A program made the translations under genes and the position numbers. DNA of 64,000 nt from Burkholderia sp. L27(2015) (GTDB lineage Bacteria > Pseudomonadota > Gammaproteobacteria > Burkholderiales > Burkholderiaceae): NCBI RefSeq assembly GCF_009765705.1, contig NZ_LMUX01000021.1, positions 758,312 through 822,311 of the forward strand, written 5' to 3'. The notes under the pieces are model-generated. The model searched no databases. It saw only the letters and a program-made list of their open reading frames with translations, and was not told where the DNA came from. This document shows positions 37,176 to 46,158 of this stretch, one piece after another; position 1 is the first letter of the stretch, and each line of letters opens with the position of its first letter.

Positions 37176-38990
37176 TCATTCGCTGTCGTCGTCATCATCG
37201 TCGTCATCGCTGGCTTTGCCGGCAGCGGCTGCGGCCGGTGCGCCATACGCGGAGATCAACTTGGTTTTGAAGTCCTTGAGCGCGCCGCCCTGCTCCTCGC
37301 ACATTTTAATCAACGAGCGCAGGTTCTCAGGCCAGTCGTTGTCGCCCAGGGCAAACGCATGCAGGCGGCTGATCACATCCAGCGCAGCCGGTTCGCGGCC
37401 ACCGAGTGCCAACAGCACGGCATAACGCTTCAGGACGGTATCGCCAGGCAGCAAGGTCAATGCTTCCTCGTGCATCGCGAGCTTATAGGGCAAATTGGCG
37501 TTGTTCATCGCCAACAACGTGGCGTAGCCATACTGTCCCCAGGCGCCGTAAATGAACGCGGGCGCTGCGCGATATTCGGACTCCGGCGCCTTGCCGTAAT
37601 ACAGCACTTCCGAGCGCTGGTAATCGCGAAACACCGGCGCAAGCGCCAGCAGTCCAGCAACGATCAATACGGCTTGCGCACCCCAGGCGGCAAACGCGGG
37701 CACACGTCGCGTCATACGTGTCTCGAGCAAACCGAGCATAAACGCCACCGGCAGCAAAAAGAACAGGTATTGCTGCGGATATTCGATCAGCGCGTGCATG
37801 GCGACCAGCCCGATGATCGCGAAACCCATCAGCCGTTCGGCGCTCAGTGGCGTTCGCAGTGCTCGCCACAACCAGGCCAACAAGCCGAACGCAAAAATTC
37901 CCGTACCGATCAAGCCGGTCTTGGCCAGCAAGTCGATCACGATGTCATGTGAATTATTAGCGACCTCGACCTTGCCTAGCTGATCGGCGAATTCGTATTG
38001 ATAGTAGGGAAATCCGCCCCAGCCCACTCCGGTGATCGGGTGGCTTTTGAACATCGCCATGCCGTACCGCCACAACGAAAGGCGCGGCGAAATCTGGCCG
38101 GCGTCTTCAAAACGCGAGGCGGCCGAGACGTCCAGTTCGAGATGGAATTTCTGGTTGGCCCAACGCACCAGTATGTTGACTGCGATGTAAAGCACAGCCA
38201 GCACCAGCGGAATCAGCCAGGGCCGCAGCGATTTCGAGGGGTCCAGCGGATCGCGTCGCTGCAGCCACGCTATCAGCCAGCCGAACGCTACGATCATCGC
38301 GGTCTGTATAAATGGCGTGCGCGAGACTGTGAGCGCCTCGCCCATCGCGTAGGCGGCACTGAGCACAAACCATACAAGCACCGGCAGTCGACGCGTCTGC
38401 ACCAGATAGAGCGCGGCCATCATCGCGAACGATAGGTAGGTGGCGAGATGATTGGCTTGCGCCATATTGCCGTATAGGCGCCGGGCAATCTTGGCGCCGT
38501 AGCTGAGCACCAGCGGGTAGAAATGCGATTCCTGGCCGGTCAATTGCACCACTTGGCAGGCGACGCTGGCCACTCCGCCGGCCAGCAGCGCGTAGGCACC
38601 CCACTTCATGGTGGCGTCGACCAGCCCGATCTGGCGCACCCAGAAACCGGTCTGCATCGCCATCAATGCAGCGAGCAGAAAGGCCGCGCCCATCAAATTC
38701 ATCGTCGGTTGACGTGCGTGCAGCACCACCAGTTGCAGCAGCAGCCAGACCGCCAGGGCAAGCGGCACCCATGCCACTTTGGGCGCCCGCAGCAGGTCGA
38801 GATCCAGCACGCGACGCCGCGCATACAAGGCGCCGGCTACCGAGGCCGCCAAAAACGCATACAGCAGGTAGGCGGCGAACTCGGAATAGAACGTGGGGAT
38901 CGGATAGGTATGCTCGACGACCAGGTAAGGCACCGTCAGCGATAGAACCAGCAGGATCAGGTAGGGCAAGCGTACGGAAATCGGTGGCAT
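37176..38990 (-). CDS. pglL: PglL-type O-oligosaccharyltransferase / O-antigen ligase family membrane protein
   Basis: A 604-residue polytopic inner-membrane enzyme with roughly a dozen hydrophobic segments and a periplasmic C-terminal part. The N terminus (LPYLILLVLSLTVPYLVVEHTYPIPTFYSEF) resembles PglL of Burkholderia, and the Wzy_C region carries HDIVIDLLAKTGLIGTGIF with the His expected for the family. It transfers lipid-linked glycan to periplasmic proteins such as pilins. It lies directly downstream of the pilin gene on the same strand. It ends in an unusual run of eight aspartates (SDDDDDDDDSE), from GTC/ATC-type triplet repeats at 37180-37210. A WaaL ligase is the alternative, judged less likely. 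Confidence 0.8.
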   Translation of the reverse strand: MPPISVRLPYLILLVLSLTVPYLVVEHTYPIPTFYSEFAAYLLYAFLAASVAGALYARRRVLDLDLLRAPKVAWVPLALAVWLLLQLVVLHARQPTMNLMGAAFLLAALMAMQTGFWVRQIGLVDATMKWGAYALLAGGVASVACQVVQLTGQESHFYPLVLSYGAKIARRLYGNMAQANHLATYLSFAMMAALYLVQTRRLPVLVWFVLSAAYAMGEALTVSRTPFIQTAMIVAFGWLIAWLQRRDPLDPSKSLRPWLIPLVLAVLYIAVNILVRWANQKFHLELDVSAASRFEDAGQISPRLSLWRYGMAMFKSHPITGVGWGGFPYYQYEFADQLGKVEVANNSHDIVIDLLAKTGLIGTGIFAFGLLAWLWRALRTPLSAERLMGFAIIGLVAMHALIEYPQQYLFFLLPVAFMLGLLETRMTRRVPAFAAWGAQAVLIVAGLLALAPVFRDYQRSEVLYYGKAPESEYRAAPAFIYGAWGQYGYATLLAMNNANLPYKLAMHEEALTLLPGDTVLKRYAVLLALGGREPAALDVISRLHAFALGDNDWPENLRSLIKMCEEQGGALKDFKTKLISAYGAPAAAAAGKASDDDDDDDDSE

Positions 38991-39119
38991 TGGGGCACAG
39001 TTAGAATCGTCGGCGACCGGCGCACTATACAAAAAGTCGGGGGCGCAAGCTACCGAAACCGCTCGGGTGGGTATAAGGAACAACGTACCAGAGCACGTGG
39101 TCCTTATTCGTCGACCTTA

Positions 39120-39194
39120 TTCAGGCATCTCACGCAGGTATCTCATTCAGACGCCGCATTCTGACACCGCATCAGACAACTCGTTCAGGCTCGA
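39120..39194. repeat. 13-bp degenerate tandem repeat at the pilin gene end
   Basis: Six units near TTCAGGCATCTCA (for example TTCAGGCATCTCA, CGCAGGTATCTCA, TTCAGACGCCGCA, TTCTGACACCGCA) run from about 39120 to 39194. The pilin stop codon (39185-39187) lies within the last unit. Confidence 0.6.
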
Positions 39195-39829
39195 CATTCC
39201 GGCGGGGCAAGCTTGGCCGGCAAGCTGGCCGCCGGGGACGGTAACGGACCGGCCCCGGGCGCCGGCAGCGACGACGCGGCCTTCCCCGCGACAAAGCACT
39301 CCCAGGTCAACGCCCCCGCTAACGCCGTGCCGGCGCTCAGTGCGACGCGACCAGTAGGCGCCGTGGCGTCGTCGGGTGTCGATGGCATCAATACCAGGAT
39401 GTTGGCGTCGGCGGGTGCGACGCGCGAACCGTAGGTGATGATGATCTGCCCGTTATCGGGGGAGATCTGGACGCTGTCGACGTTGCGTGTCGCGGGCGCC
39501 ACGACGTACCCTGCACCGAAAGGCGTCCCGCTGGATGCATTTTCTGCCACGGCAATTTTCGCCGACGCGGCCAGCGACAGCCCCTCGCCGACACGGCTGC
39601 GTGCCAAATAATCCTGATAAGCGGGAATCGCATAGGCCGCCACGACTCCGACGATCGCCAACACGATCATCAGCTCGACCAGCGTGAAACCGTATTTACC
39701 GATGCGACGCGACGGCGCCCCGGAGCGTCTCGAACCGGGCGTATGAATCGCAACCGCATGAACCGCATGAGCCCCACGCCCCTTTAAACCAGCGTCAACC
39801 GCTGACGGACAGATGAACACAGCCGACAT
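39185..39829 (-). CDS. pilA: Type IV pilin (PilA-like) with a long leader
   Basis: A 214-residue prepilin. The processing site is textbook: RRIGKYG then [21 protein letters not shown], with Glu at mature position 5, cut by PilD. The leader, however, is 47 residues from the ATG at 39829, instead of the usual 5-25; that ATG has a strong AAGGAG ribosome site, and no in-frame ATG or GTG lies nearer the cleavage site. The C-terminal disulfide loop lies between Cys in TWECFVAG and Cys in PPECRA and is nearly all Ser, Pro, Ala, Leu and Gly. This resembles low-complexity O-glycosylation targets of PglL enzymes, and such a gene follows. Confidence 0.85.
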   Translation of the reverse strand: MSAVFICPSAVDAGLKGRGAHAVHAVAIHTPGSRRSGAPSRRIGKYGFTLVELMIVLAIVGVVAAYAIPAYQDYLARSRVGEGLSLAASAKIAVAENASSGTPFGAGYVVAPATRNVDSVQISPDNGQIIITYGSRVAPADANILVLMPSTPDDATAPTGRVALSAGTALAGALTWECFVAGKAASSLPAPGAGPLPSPAASLPAKLAPPECRA

Positions 39830-39960
39830 CGCAATACTCCTTAGCCCCAAGTCATGCTCGGATCAACAGCACGACCATCATAGTGGCGCAATCGCGATGC
39901 CGGCCATTGCGTCGAATGGCCAAATCCGAGCAATCGAGTCGAGCCACGCGCAGCCGGTCA

Positions 39961-40000
39961 AAAAAAAGCGGGCTAACCGATCGCTCGGTTAACCCGCTTT
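39961..40000 (-). terminator. Rho-independent terminator after sucD
   Basis: A long stem (AAAGCGGGCTAACCGA 39965-39980 with TCGGTTAACCCGCTTT 39985-40000, one mismatch, loop TCGC) ends, in the sucD direction, in a run of seven T (39961-39967). It lies 67 bases beyond the sucD stop. Confidence 0.85.
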
Positions 40001-40066
40001 CCCTAATCGCGGCGCAGTACCCGACAGCCCAATAAGAACCGTCGAGCGCCGCCTCGCCTTAGTTCA

Positions 40067-40951
40067 TTACTTCAATGCAGCCTTCATCAACCGGCCCATT
40101 TCCGACGGATTGCGCGTGACCGTAATGCCACAAGCATCCATCACTGCCAGCTTCTCGTCAGCACCGCCGGAGCCGCCCGAGATGATAGCGCCTGCATGGC
40201 CCATGCGCTTGCCTTCCGGCGCGGTCACGCCAGCGATAAAGCCGACCACCGGCTTCTTCATATGGGCCTTGACCCAATGCGCCGCTTCTTCTTCGTCCGA
40301 GCCGCCGATTTCGCCGATCATCACGACCGCGTCGGTATCAGGATCGTCGTTGAACATGCGCATGACGTCGATGTGCTTCAGGCCGTTGACCGGATCGCCG
40401 CCGATGCCCACTGCCGACGATTGGCCCAGACCCAGAGCGGTCAACTGACCGACTGCTTCATAGGTCAGCGTGCCCGAACGCGACACCACGCCGATGCGGC
40501 CTTTCTTGTGGATGTGACCCGGCATGATGCCGATTTTCAGCTCGTCCGGCGTGATCGTGCCCGGGCAGTTCGGTCCGAGCAGCAGCGTCTTGCGGCCTTC
40601 GCGGCGCATGCGGTCTTTCAACGCCATCATGTCGCGAACCGGAATGCCTTCGGTAATGCAGATCGCCAGATCCAGGTCGGCTTCAACCGCTTCCCAGATG
40701 GCTGCTGCAGCGCCTGCGGGCGGCACATAAATAACCGAAACGGTCGCGCCGGTTTCGGCTGCCGCTTCTTTCACCGAAGCGTAAATCGGAATGCCTTCGA
40801 AATCTTCGCCGGCTTTTTTCGGATTCACGCCGGCGACAAACGCTTCGCGCCCATTCGCATATTCGCGGCAGGTACGAGTGTGGAACTGACCGGTCTTGCC
40901 GGTAATGCCCTGCGTAATAACCTTGGTATCTTTATTGATCAGAATCGACAT
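40067..40951 (-). CDS. sucD: Succinyl-CoA synthetase alpha subunit
   Basis: A 294-residue subunit of succinate-CoA ligase in the TCA cycle. It shows the CoA-binding start ([12 protein letters not shown]), the phosphohistidine region [18 protein letters not shown] and [20 protein letters not shown]. It pairs with sucC upstream, but 243 bases separate the two, more than the usual short gap. Confidence 0.96.
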   Translation of the reverse strand: MSILINKDTKVITQGITGKTGQFHTRTCREYANGREAFVAGVNPKKAGEDFEGIPIYASVKEAAAETGATVSVIYVPPAGAAAAIWEAVEADLDLAICITEGIPVRDMMALKDRMRREGRKTLLLGPNCPGTITPDELKIGIMPGHIHKKGRIGVVSRSGTLTYEAVGQLTALGLGQSSAVGIGGDPVNGLKHIDVMRMFNDDPDTDAVVMIGEIGGSDEEEAAHWVKAHMKKPVVGFIAGVTAPEGKRMGHAGAIISGGSGGADEKLAVMDACGITVTRNPSEMGRLMKAALK

Positions 40952-41107
40952 GTATTACCCCTGTCTGGTTAGCGCGGCGTGCGCGTTCAACGTGGTATCC
41001 ATCGCGCAAAGGCTTCGAGCGATGGCGACTGCACGTGGCGCGACGCCTTTAACTGAATTCGCTTGGCTCACCTGCGTGACATGCTGCGCGCCGCCAGCAC
41101 CGGCCCA

Positions 41108-41121
41108 ACGTAACGTTACGT
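41108..41121. promoter_or_regulatory. 14-bp perfect palindrome in the sucC-sucD gap
   Basis: ACGTAACGTTACGT is a perfect palindrome, followed by TAACATTGCACAACATTACGCAACG, which holds degenerate repeats of the same bases (written here in part only). A role as a protein site or RNA hairpin is possible; no known regulator motif is recognised. Confidence 0.35.
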
Positions 41122-41194
41122 AACATTGCACAACATTACGCAACGCTGCGTCGGGCTGGGCTTGCGGACTACGCCCATGCGCCGCACGTGCAAC

Positions 41195-42361
41195 TTACTT
41201 GCCTTCGGCGGCCGCAACCACTTTCTGTGCGGCTTCTTCCATGCTGTCGGCAGCAATGATGGGCAGGCCCGACTCGGCCAGCATCTTCTTGCCGAGGTCT
41301 TCGTTGGTGCCCTTCATCCGCACAACCAGCGGTACCTTCAGCGAAACAGCTTTCGACGCGGCGATCACGCCTTCGGCGATCACATCGCAGCGCATGATGC
41401 CGCCGAAAATGTTGACCAGGATCGCTTTCAGATCCGGGTTCTTCAACATGATCTTGAACGCTTCCGTAACCTTCTCGGTCGTAGCACCGCCGCCCACGTC
41501 CAGGAAGTTGGCCGGCTCGCCGCCGAACAGCTTGATGGTGTCCATGGTCGCCATTGCCAGGCCGGCGCCATTCACCAGACAGCCGATATTGCCGTCCAGC
41601 GAGATGTAAGCCAGGTCGAACTTCGACGCTTCGATTTCAGCCGCATCTTCTTCGGCCAGATCGCGGTAAGCGACGATGTCTTGTTGACGGAACAATGCGT
41701 TCGAGTCGAAGTTGAACTTGGCGTCCAGAGCGATGACCTTGCCGTCGCCAGCCACCACCAGCGGGTTGATTTCCGCCAGCGATGCGTCGGTTTCCCAGAA
41801 CGCTTTGTACAAGCCTTGCAGGATCACGCGAGCTTGCGCAATCGAAGCGGCGGGCACGCCCATCTTCTGCGACAGCGAATCGGCGTCGGCATCGGTCAGG
41901 CCGATCGACGGATCGACGGCGACCTTGTGGATCAGTTCCGGCGTCTTGGCCGCAACTTCTTCGATCTCCATGCCGCCTTCGCTCGACGCCATCACGACGA
42001 CTTTCTGCGTCACGCGATCGACAACCAAGCCGACGTACAGCTCTTGCTTGATGTCGGCGCCTTCTTCGATCAGCAAACGGCTGACTTTCTGGCCTTCCGG
42101 ACCGGTCTGGTGCGTCTTGAGTTGCATGCCGAGAATCTGGCTTGCGTACTCACGAACCTGTTCGATCGATTTGGCCACCTTTACGCCGCCGCCCTTGCCG
42201 CGACCACCTGCGTGGATCTGGGCCTTGACAACCCATACCGGGCCGCCGAGTTCCGTAGCCACTGCAACCGCTTCGTCCACCGAAAAAGCGGGCTTGCCGC
42301 GCGGCACTGCAACGCCGAATTTGCGCAGGATTTCCTTTCCCTGGTACTCGTGAATCTTCAT
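41195..42361 (-). CDS. sucC: Succinyl-CoA synthetase beta subunit
   Basis: A 388-residue ATP-grasp subunit. It begins [17 protein letters not shown], as in other SucC proteins, then has the glycine-rich ATP-binding stretch [15 protein letters not shown], the region [19 protein letters not shown] and the C-terminal [17 protein letters not shown]. No disruptions. The DUF2889 gene ends 11 bases before it begins, so it may be read from the same transcript. Confidence 0.96.
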   Translation of the reverse strand: MKIHEYQGKEILRKFGVAVPRGKPAFSVDEAVAVATELGGPVWVVKAQIHAGGRGKGGGVKVAKSIEQVREYASQILGMQLKTHQTGPEGQKVSRLLIEEGADIKQELYVGLVVDRVTQKVVVMASSEGGMEIEEVAAKTPELIHKVAVDPSIGLTDADADSLSQKMGVPAASIAQARVILQGLYKAFWETDASLAEINPLVVAGDGKVIALDAKFNFDSNALFRQQDIVAYRDLAEEDAAEIEASKFDLAYISLDGNIGCLVNGAGLAMATMDTIKLFGGEPANFLDVGGGATTEKVTEAFKIMLKNPDLKAILVNIFGGIMRCDVIAEGVIAASKAVSLKVPLVVRMKGTNEDLGKKMLAESGLPIIAADSMEEAAQKVVAAAEGK

Positions 42362-42372
42362 CCGTGATTCCT

Positions 42373-43029
42373 TTAGGTCTGAGAGTTGGACAGTACTTCA
42401 TTTCCCGCATGGCTTGCCGGTGCAACGCGTACGCCTTTTACGGCGCGCGGCGTGTGGCCATACCAACGGGGATAGAACAGCTTGACGACCTCGCCGTCCA
42501 GGCGCAAAGCGTGGCATCGGTCGAGTTGAAACGGGGCTTCGCTTGGCTCCCCATCGAGGGCAAGTGCTGCGGAGGGGTCCGGGGTTTCCCGAGACCGGTC
42601 CGCATCATGATTGAAGACTGCCTGGATGGCAGCCGTCGGCAGCACAGCGCACAACTCGGTGAGGTGGGTGCAGCCTGCGCGCGCGCCTAGGCGCTGCGCC
42701 ACATGACGGCGAAAACTTTCGGTGAGATTCAGGCCGATCAGCGCCCGGTAGGCAGGATTGATCTCGTCGCAGTGCCCCGGATAGGGCACCCAATCGGACG
42801 AAGATTCGGCATCTACGATATCGAGTGCACGGTTAACCGTGACCCGCAGGTGCAGTTCGTGGATCGGCAGACCTTGAGGACGGATACCTGAACCCAGGCG
42901 CGTATCGCGGGGCTTGGTATCGGTCAGGCACGCTTCGATATCCCATAGCCCATCCTCACGCTCAAACGCTTCCACGTTGATAGCACGACGATGGCGTAGT
43001 TGACGAACGGCGGGCGGGGAAAGCGGCAT
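42373..43029 (-). CDS. DUF2889 family protein
   Basis: A 218-residue cytoplasmic protein of a family with no assigned function. Its pattern is recognisable: [27 protein letters not shown], then [21 protein letters not shown], then GCTHLTEL. The neighbourhood with sucCD and recX/recA recurs in beta-proteobacteria as I recall, but gives no clear hint of its job. Confidence 0.8.
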   Translation of the reverse strand: MPLSPPAVRQLRHRRAINVEAFEREDGLWDIEACLTDTKPRDTRLGSGIRPQGLPIHELHLRVTVNRALDIVDAESSSDWVPYPGHCDEINPAYRALIGLNLTESFRRHVAQRLGARAGCTHLTELCAVLPTAAIQAVFNHDADRSRETPDPSAALALDGEPSEAPFQLDRCHALRLDGEVVKLFYPRWYGHTPRAVKGVRVAPASHAGNEVLSNSQT

Positions 43030-43239
43030 ATCGGGTTTGAGCCGGATTGAAACCGGTCAGTTAAGACTAAACTCAGTTAAGACTAAATTACGCAGATCCA
43101 AAAAGCCGCGTAAGTTTAACATACTGAGATACCCTGATATGCCGAAGTCGTAACGGGAATGCGGGCCAGGATGCCCCGATCCGCTGCAGGCCACGGCGTG
43201 CCTTGCTTGGGGCTGTTAGCGGTTGCCGGTAATGCGGTT

Positions 43240-43980
43240 TCAATCGATGGGAGGTTCGTCAAAAAAGACGCTTTCCTCGTCCGCGCCCTGACCTTTCAAC
43301 AGTCGCGCGATGATGGCGTGAGAAAACCCCCGCATGGCAAGAAAACGCGCTTGTTTGCCGCGTTCGGCAGGGGTCGCCGGCAGCGCGCCGAATTTCTTGC
43401 GCCACACCGCTTCCGCACGCGCCCATTCGGTGTCGCGCAACTGCGCATCGAATGTCGCGACCAACTCGGGATCCACGGAATTGCGTTTAAGCTCGCCGAC
43501 AATGCGACTTGCGCCCTGGCGGGACGCTCGCCGATGCACGAGGCTCTGCGCGAAACGTGCGTCGGATAACCAGTTGCCGCTCTCCAGAGAGTCGAGCAAC
43601 GCTTCGAGGTCGTCGGTTTCTTCCAGATACGGGCTCAGCTTGCGCGCCAGCTCGATACGGCTGTATTCGCGGCGAGATAGATATCCGATTGCACGGCTTT
43701 TCAGACTGCGGGCCGGGGGCGAAACTTCCGATTCGAAGGGGTCGGAAACCTCGTTGGACGCGACGGAATTTGCTATTGCGGCTGTGGCTCCAGTCCCGGT
43801 GCCCTCGCCAGAGATTTCAGCCGAGGTGGCGTCTGTGCGCTGAGGATAGCGTGGACGTGCCGGCGAGGTACCCCGGCGCTTGCTACGCCGTGATTCACGC
43901 TCCGAATCACGTTCAAAAATGTCTTGCGCCCCGCCGGCGTCGCCTGATTGGGCGGGCGAGCGGGGTCGTATTTCACGCAT
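43240..43980 (-). CDS. recX: RecX regulatory protein
   Basis: A 246-residue modulator of RecA filaments. The RecX three-helix repeats start near residue 92 (LKSRAIGYLSRREYSRIELARKL) and continue through ALLDSLESGNWLSDARFAQSLVHRR and KGQGADEESVFF near the end. Ahead of them lies an unusually long N-terminal extension of about 90 residues rich in Arg, Ser, Glu and Gly, probably disordered; a later start cannot be ruled out because no ATG is available until the core. It follows recA by 17 bases and is likely co-expressed in the SOS response. Confidence 0.9.
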   Translation of the reverse strand: MREIRPRSPAQSGDAGGAQDIFERDSERESRRSKRRGTSPARPRYPQRTDATSAEISGEGTGTGATAAIANSVASNEVSDPFESEVSPPARSLKSRAIGYLSRREYSRIELARKLSPYLEETDDLEALLDSLESGNWLSDARFAQSLVHRRASRQGASRIVGELKRNSVDPELVATFDAQLRDTEWARAEAVWRKKFGALPATPAERGKQARFLAMRGFSHAIIARLLKGQGADEESVFFDEPPID

Positions 43981-43997
43981 GAGAGGACGAAGCCAAC

Positions 43998-45119
43998 TTA
44001 CTCAGGCGCGAGCTCGTCGTCTTCAACATCGACGGCAGCTTTACCGACAGCCTTAGCGGCAGGCTTGGTAGCCGCGGCACCCTCACCCTGCGGCATGGCG
44101 ACAACACCCAGCGATTCGCGTACGCGATTTTCGATTTCGCGAGCGATGTCCGGATTCTCGCGCAGGAATTCGCGCGCATTGTCCTTACCCTGACCGACGC
44201 GTTCGCCGTTATAGCTGTACCACGCACCGGCTTTTTCAACGATCTTGGCGGTCACGCCCAGATCGATGATTTCGCCTTCACGCGAAATACCCTCGCCATA
44301 CAAGATGTCGAAAATGGCCTCGCGGAACGGCGGTGCCACCTTGTTCTTCACCACCTTGACGCGGGTTTCCGAGCCGATCACTTCATCGTTTTTCTTGATC
44401 GAACCGATCCGACGAATATCGAGACGAACCGAAGCATAGAACTTCAATGCGTTACCGCCGGTGGTCGTTTCCGGGCTGCCGAACATCACGCCGATCTTCA
44501 TGCGGATCTGGTTAATGAAGATCACCATGCAGTTGGTGCGCTTGATCGTACCGGTCAACTTGCGCAGTGCTTGCGACATCAGGCGCGCTTGCAGGCCCGG
44601 CAGCGAATCGCCCATCTCGCCTTCGATTTCGGCCTTGGGCACCAGTGCCGCCACCGAGTCGATCACGATCAGGTCGATCGAACCCGAGCGCACCAGCGCG
44701 TCGGCGATTTCGAGCGCCTGTTCGCCGGTATCAGGCTGCGACACCAGCAGATCGGAGACGCTCACGCCCAGCTTGCCCGCGTAACCGATGTCGAGCGCAT
44801 GCTCCGCGTCGATAAACGCGCAGGTGCCGCCGATTTTTTGCATCTCGGCAATCACTTGCAGCGTCAGCGTGGTCTTGCCCGACGATTCAGGACCGTAGAT
44901 TTCGACGACCCGGCCGCGCGGCAGACCGCCGACGCCCAGCGCGATATCCAGGCCCAACGAGCCAGTCGAACACACACCGATATCCTCGATCGCCTCGCCC
45001 GCGCCCAGGCGCATGATCGAACCCTTGCCGAATTGTTTCTCGATCTGTGCCAGCGCCACTGCGAGCGCCTTGCTTTTTTCGGCTGTCAGGCCGGTTGCGC
45101 CCTTCTTGCTATCTTCCAT
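43998..45119 (-). CDS. recA: Recombinase RecA
   Basis: A 373-residue strand-exchange ATPase and SOS co-protease. Walker [10 protein letters not shown] lies near residue 75, with [19 protein letters not shown] and the DNA-binding loop regions [21 protein letters not shown] and [21 protein letters not shown]. The C terminus is acidic (VEDDELAPE) as usual. A LexA box overlaps its promoter about 90 bases upstream. It precedes recX on the same strand. Confidence 0.98.
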   Translation of the reverse strand: MEDSKKGATGLTAEKSKALAVALAQIEKQFGKGSIMRLGAGEAIEDIGVCSTGSLGLDIALGVGGLPRGRVVEIYGPESSGKTTLTLQVIAEMQKIGGTCAFIDAEHALDIGYAGKLGVSVSDLLVSQPDTGEQALEIADALVRSGSIDLIVIDSVAALVPKAEIEGEMGDSLPGLQARLMSQALRKLTGTIKRTNCMVIFINQIRMKIGVMFGSPETTTGGNALKFYASVRLDIRRIGSIKKNDEVIGSETRVKVVKNKVAPPFREAIFDILYGEGISREGEIIDLGVTAKIVEKAGAWYSYNGERVGQGKDNAREFLRENPDIAREIENRVRESLGVVAMPQGEGAAATKPAAKAVGKAAVDVEDDELAPE

Positions 45120-45210
45120 GAATCGTCCTTTGCTATGATGAATGGCAGTCTGTCACAGACGACCCGGTCCAGCGACTTGAAAGCAGCTAAAACCGGGTAG
45201 CTCTGCGGTA

Positions 45211-45226
45211 CTGTATAAAAAAACAG
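45211..45226. promoter_or_regulatory. LexA (SOS) box
   Basis: CTGTATAAAAAAACAG fits CTGT-N8-ACAG exactly. It lies 92 bases upstream of recA, overlapping a plausible leftward promoter (TTGCCA on the minus strand at about 45232-45237, then a TACAGT-like -10). It is also 148 bases upstream of the divergent response-regulator gene. Confidence 0.85.
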
Positions 45227-45373
45227 TGGTTTTGGCAAGCATTGTTCGCAACGGAACGTGCCGTTCACGCCACAATCCGGCCACACTATATAGAGACAAG
45301 CAAACCCGCGCATCCGGCGCCCGGCTCGCAGCCGGCAATCTTAGCCCCACAGTGCCAACCAGCAGGGTCTTTC

Positions 45374-46120
45374 ATGCGTATTCTGATTGCCGAAGATGAC
45401 AGCATACTCGCCGACGGACTGCTGCGATCCCTCCGCCATTCGGGTTATGCGGTCGATCTGGTCACCAATGGTGCCGACGCCGATAGCGCGCTCGCGCTGC
45501 AAAGCTTCGATTTGATGATTCTCGATCTCGGTCTGCCGCAGTTGTCCGGCATCGAGGTATTGCGTCGCTTGCGAGCGCGCAATTCCACGTTGCCGGTGAT
45601 GATCCTCACTGCTGCCGACAGCATCGAGCAACGCGTCAAAGGCCTGGACCTCGGCGCCGACGATTACATGGCCAAGCCGTTCGCGCTGTCCGAACTCGAA
45701 GCGCGGGTGCGCGCGTTGACCCGGCGCGGCGCGGGCGGTGGCCCGACCATTGTCAAGCATGGCCAACTGGCCTTCGACCAGGTAGGGCGTGTTGCCACCA
45801 TCAACGAACAAATGGTCGACTTGTCGGCGCGCGAACTCGGCTTGCTCGAAGTACTGCTGCAGCGAGTAGGCCGGCTGGTATCCAAGGAACAACTGGTCGA
45901 TCACCTCTGCGAATGGGGCGACGAGGTCAGCAACAACGCCATTGAAGTGTACGTGCACAGGTTGCGCAAGAAACTGGAACCGGGCGGTGTGCGAATCGCA
46001 ACCGTACGGGGCTTGGGTTACTGCCTGGAGAAGCCTGCGCCAACCGTTGAACCCGACAACACCGAAGCCGGTCCGGGCGCGAGCGCCGATGACAGTGCCC
46101 AGCGCGGCGTTGCCCACTGA
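45374..46120 (+). CDS. OmpR-family response regulator, TctD-like
   Basis: A 248-residue regulator with a receiver domain (IAEDD, phospho-acceptor Asp in ILDLGLPQ, LTAAD, AKPFA) and a winged-helix domain (SARELGLLEVLL ... NAIEVYVHRLRKKL ... VRGLGYCLEK). The start at 45374 matches the family (MRILIAEDD); the open frame continues upstream without a match. A disordered tail of about 25 residues follows the DNA-binding domain. It is divergent from recA and co-directional with a TctE-like kinase 38 bases downstream. Confidence 0.92.
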   Translation: MRILIAEDDSILADGLLRSLRHSGYAVDLVTNGADADSALALQSFDLMILDLGLPQLSGIEVLRRLRARNSTLPVMILTAADSIEQRVKGLDLGADDYMAKPFALSELEARVRALTRRGAGGGPTIVKHGQLAFDQVGRVATINEQMVDLSARELGLLEVLLQRVGRLVSKEQLVDHLCEWGDEVSNNAIEVYVHRLRKKLEPGGVRIATVRGLGYCLEKPAPTVEPDNTEAGPGASADDSAQRGVAH

Positions 46121-46158
46121 GCGCGCGAGCGCCCCGTACGTCCGTGACACGCCCGCCG

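Noticed and set aside
41126-42367. A 413-codon open frame antisense to sucC
   Set aside because: It mirrors sucC almost exactly and has no domain resemblance or ribosome site.
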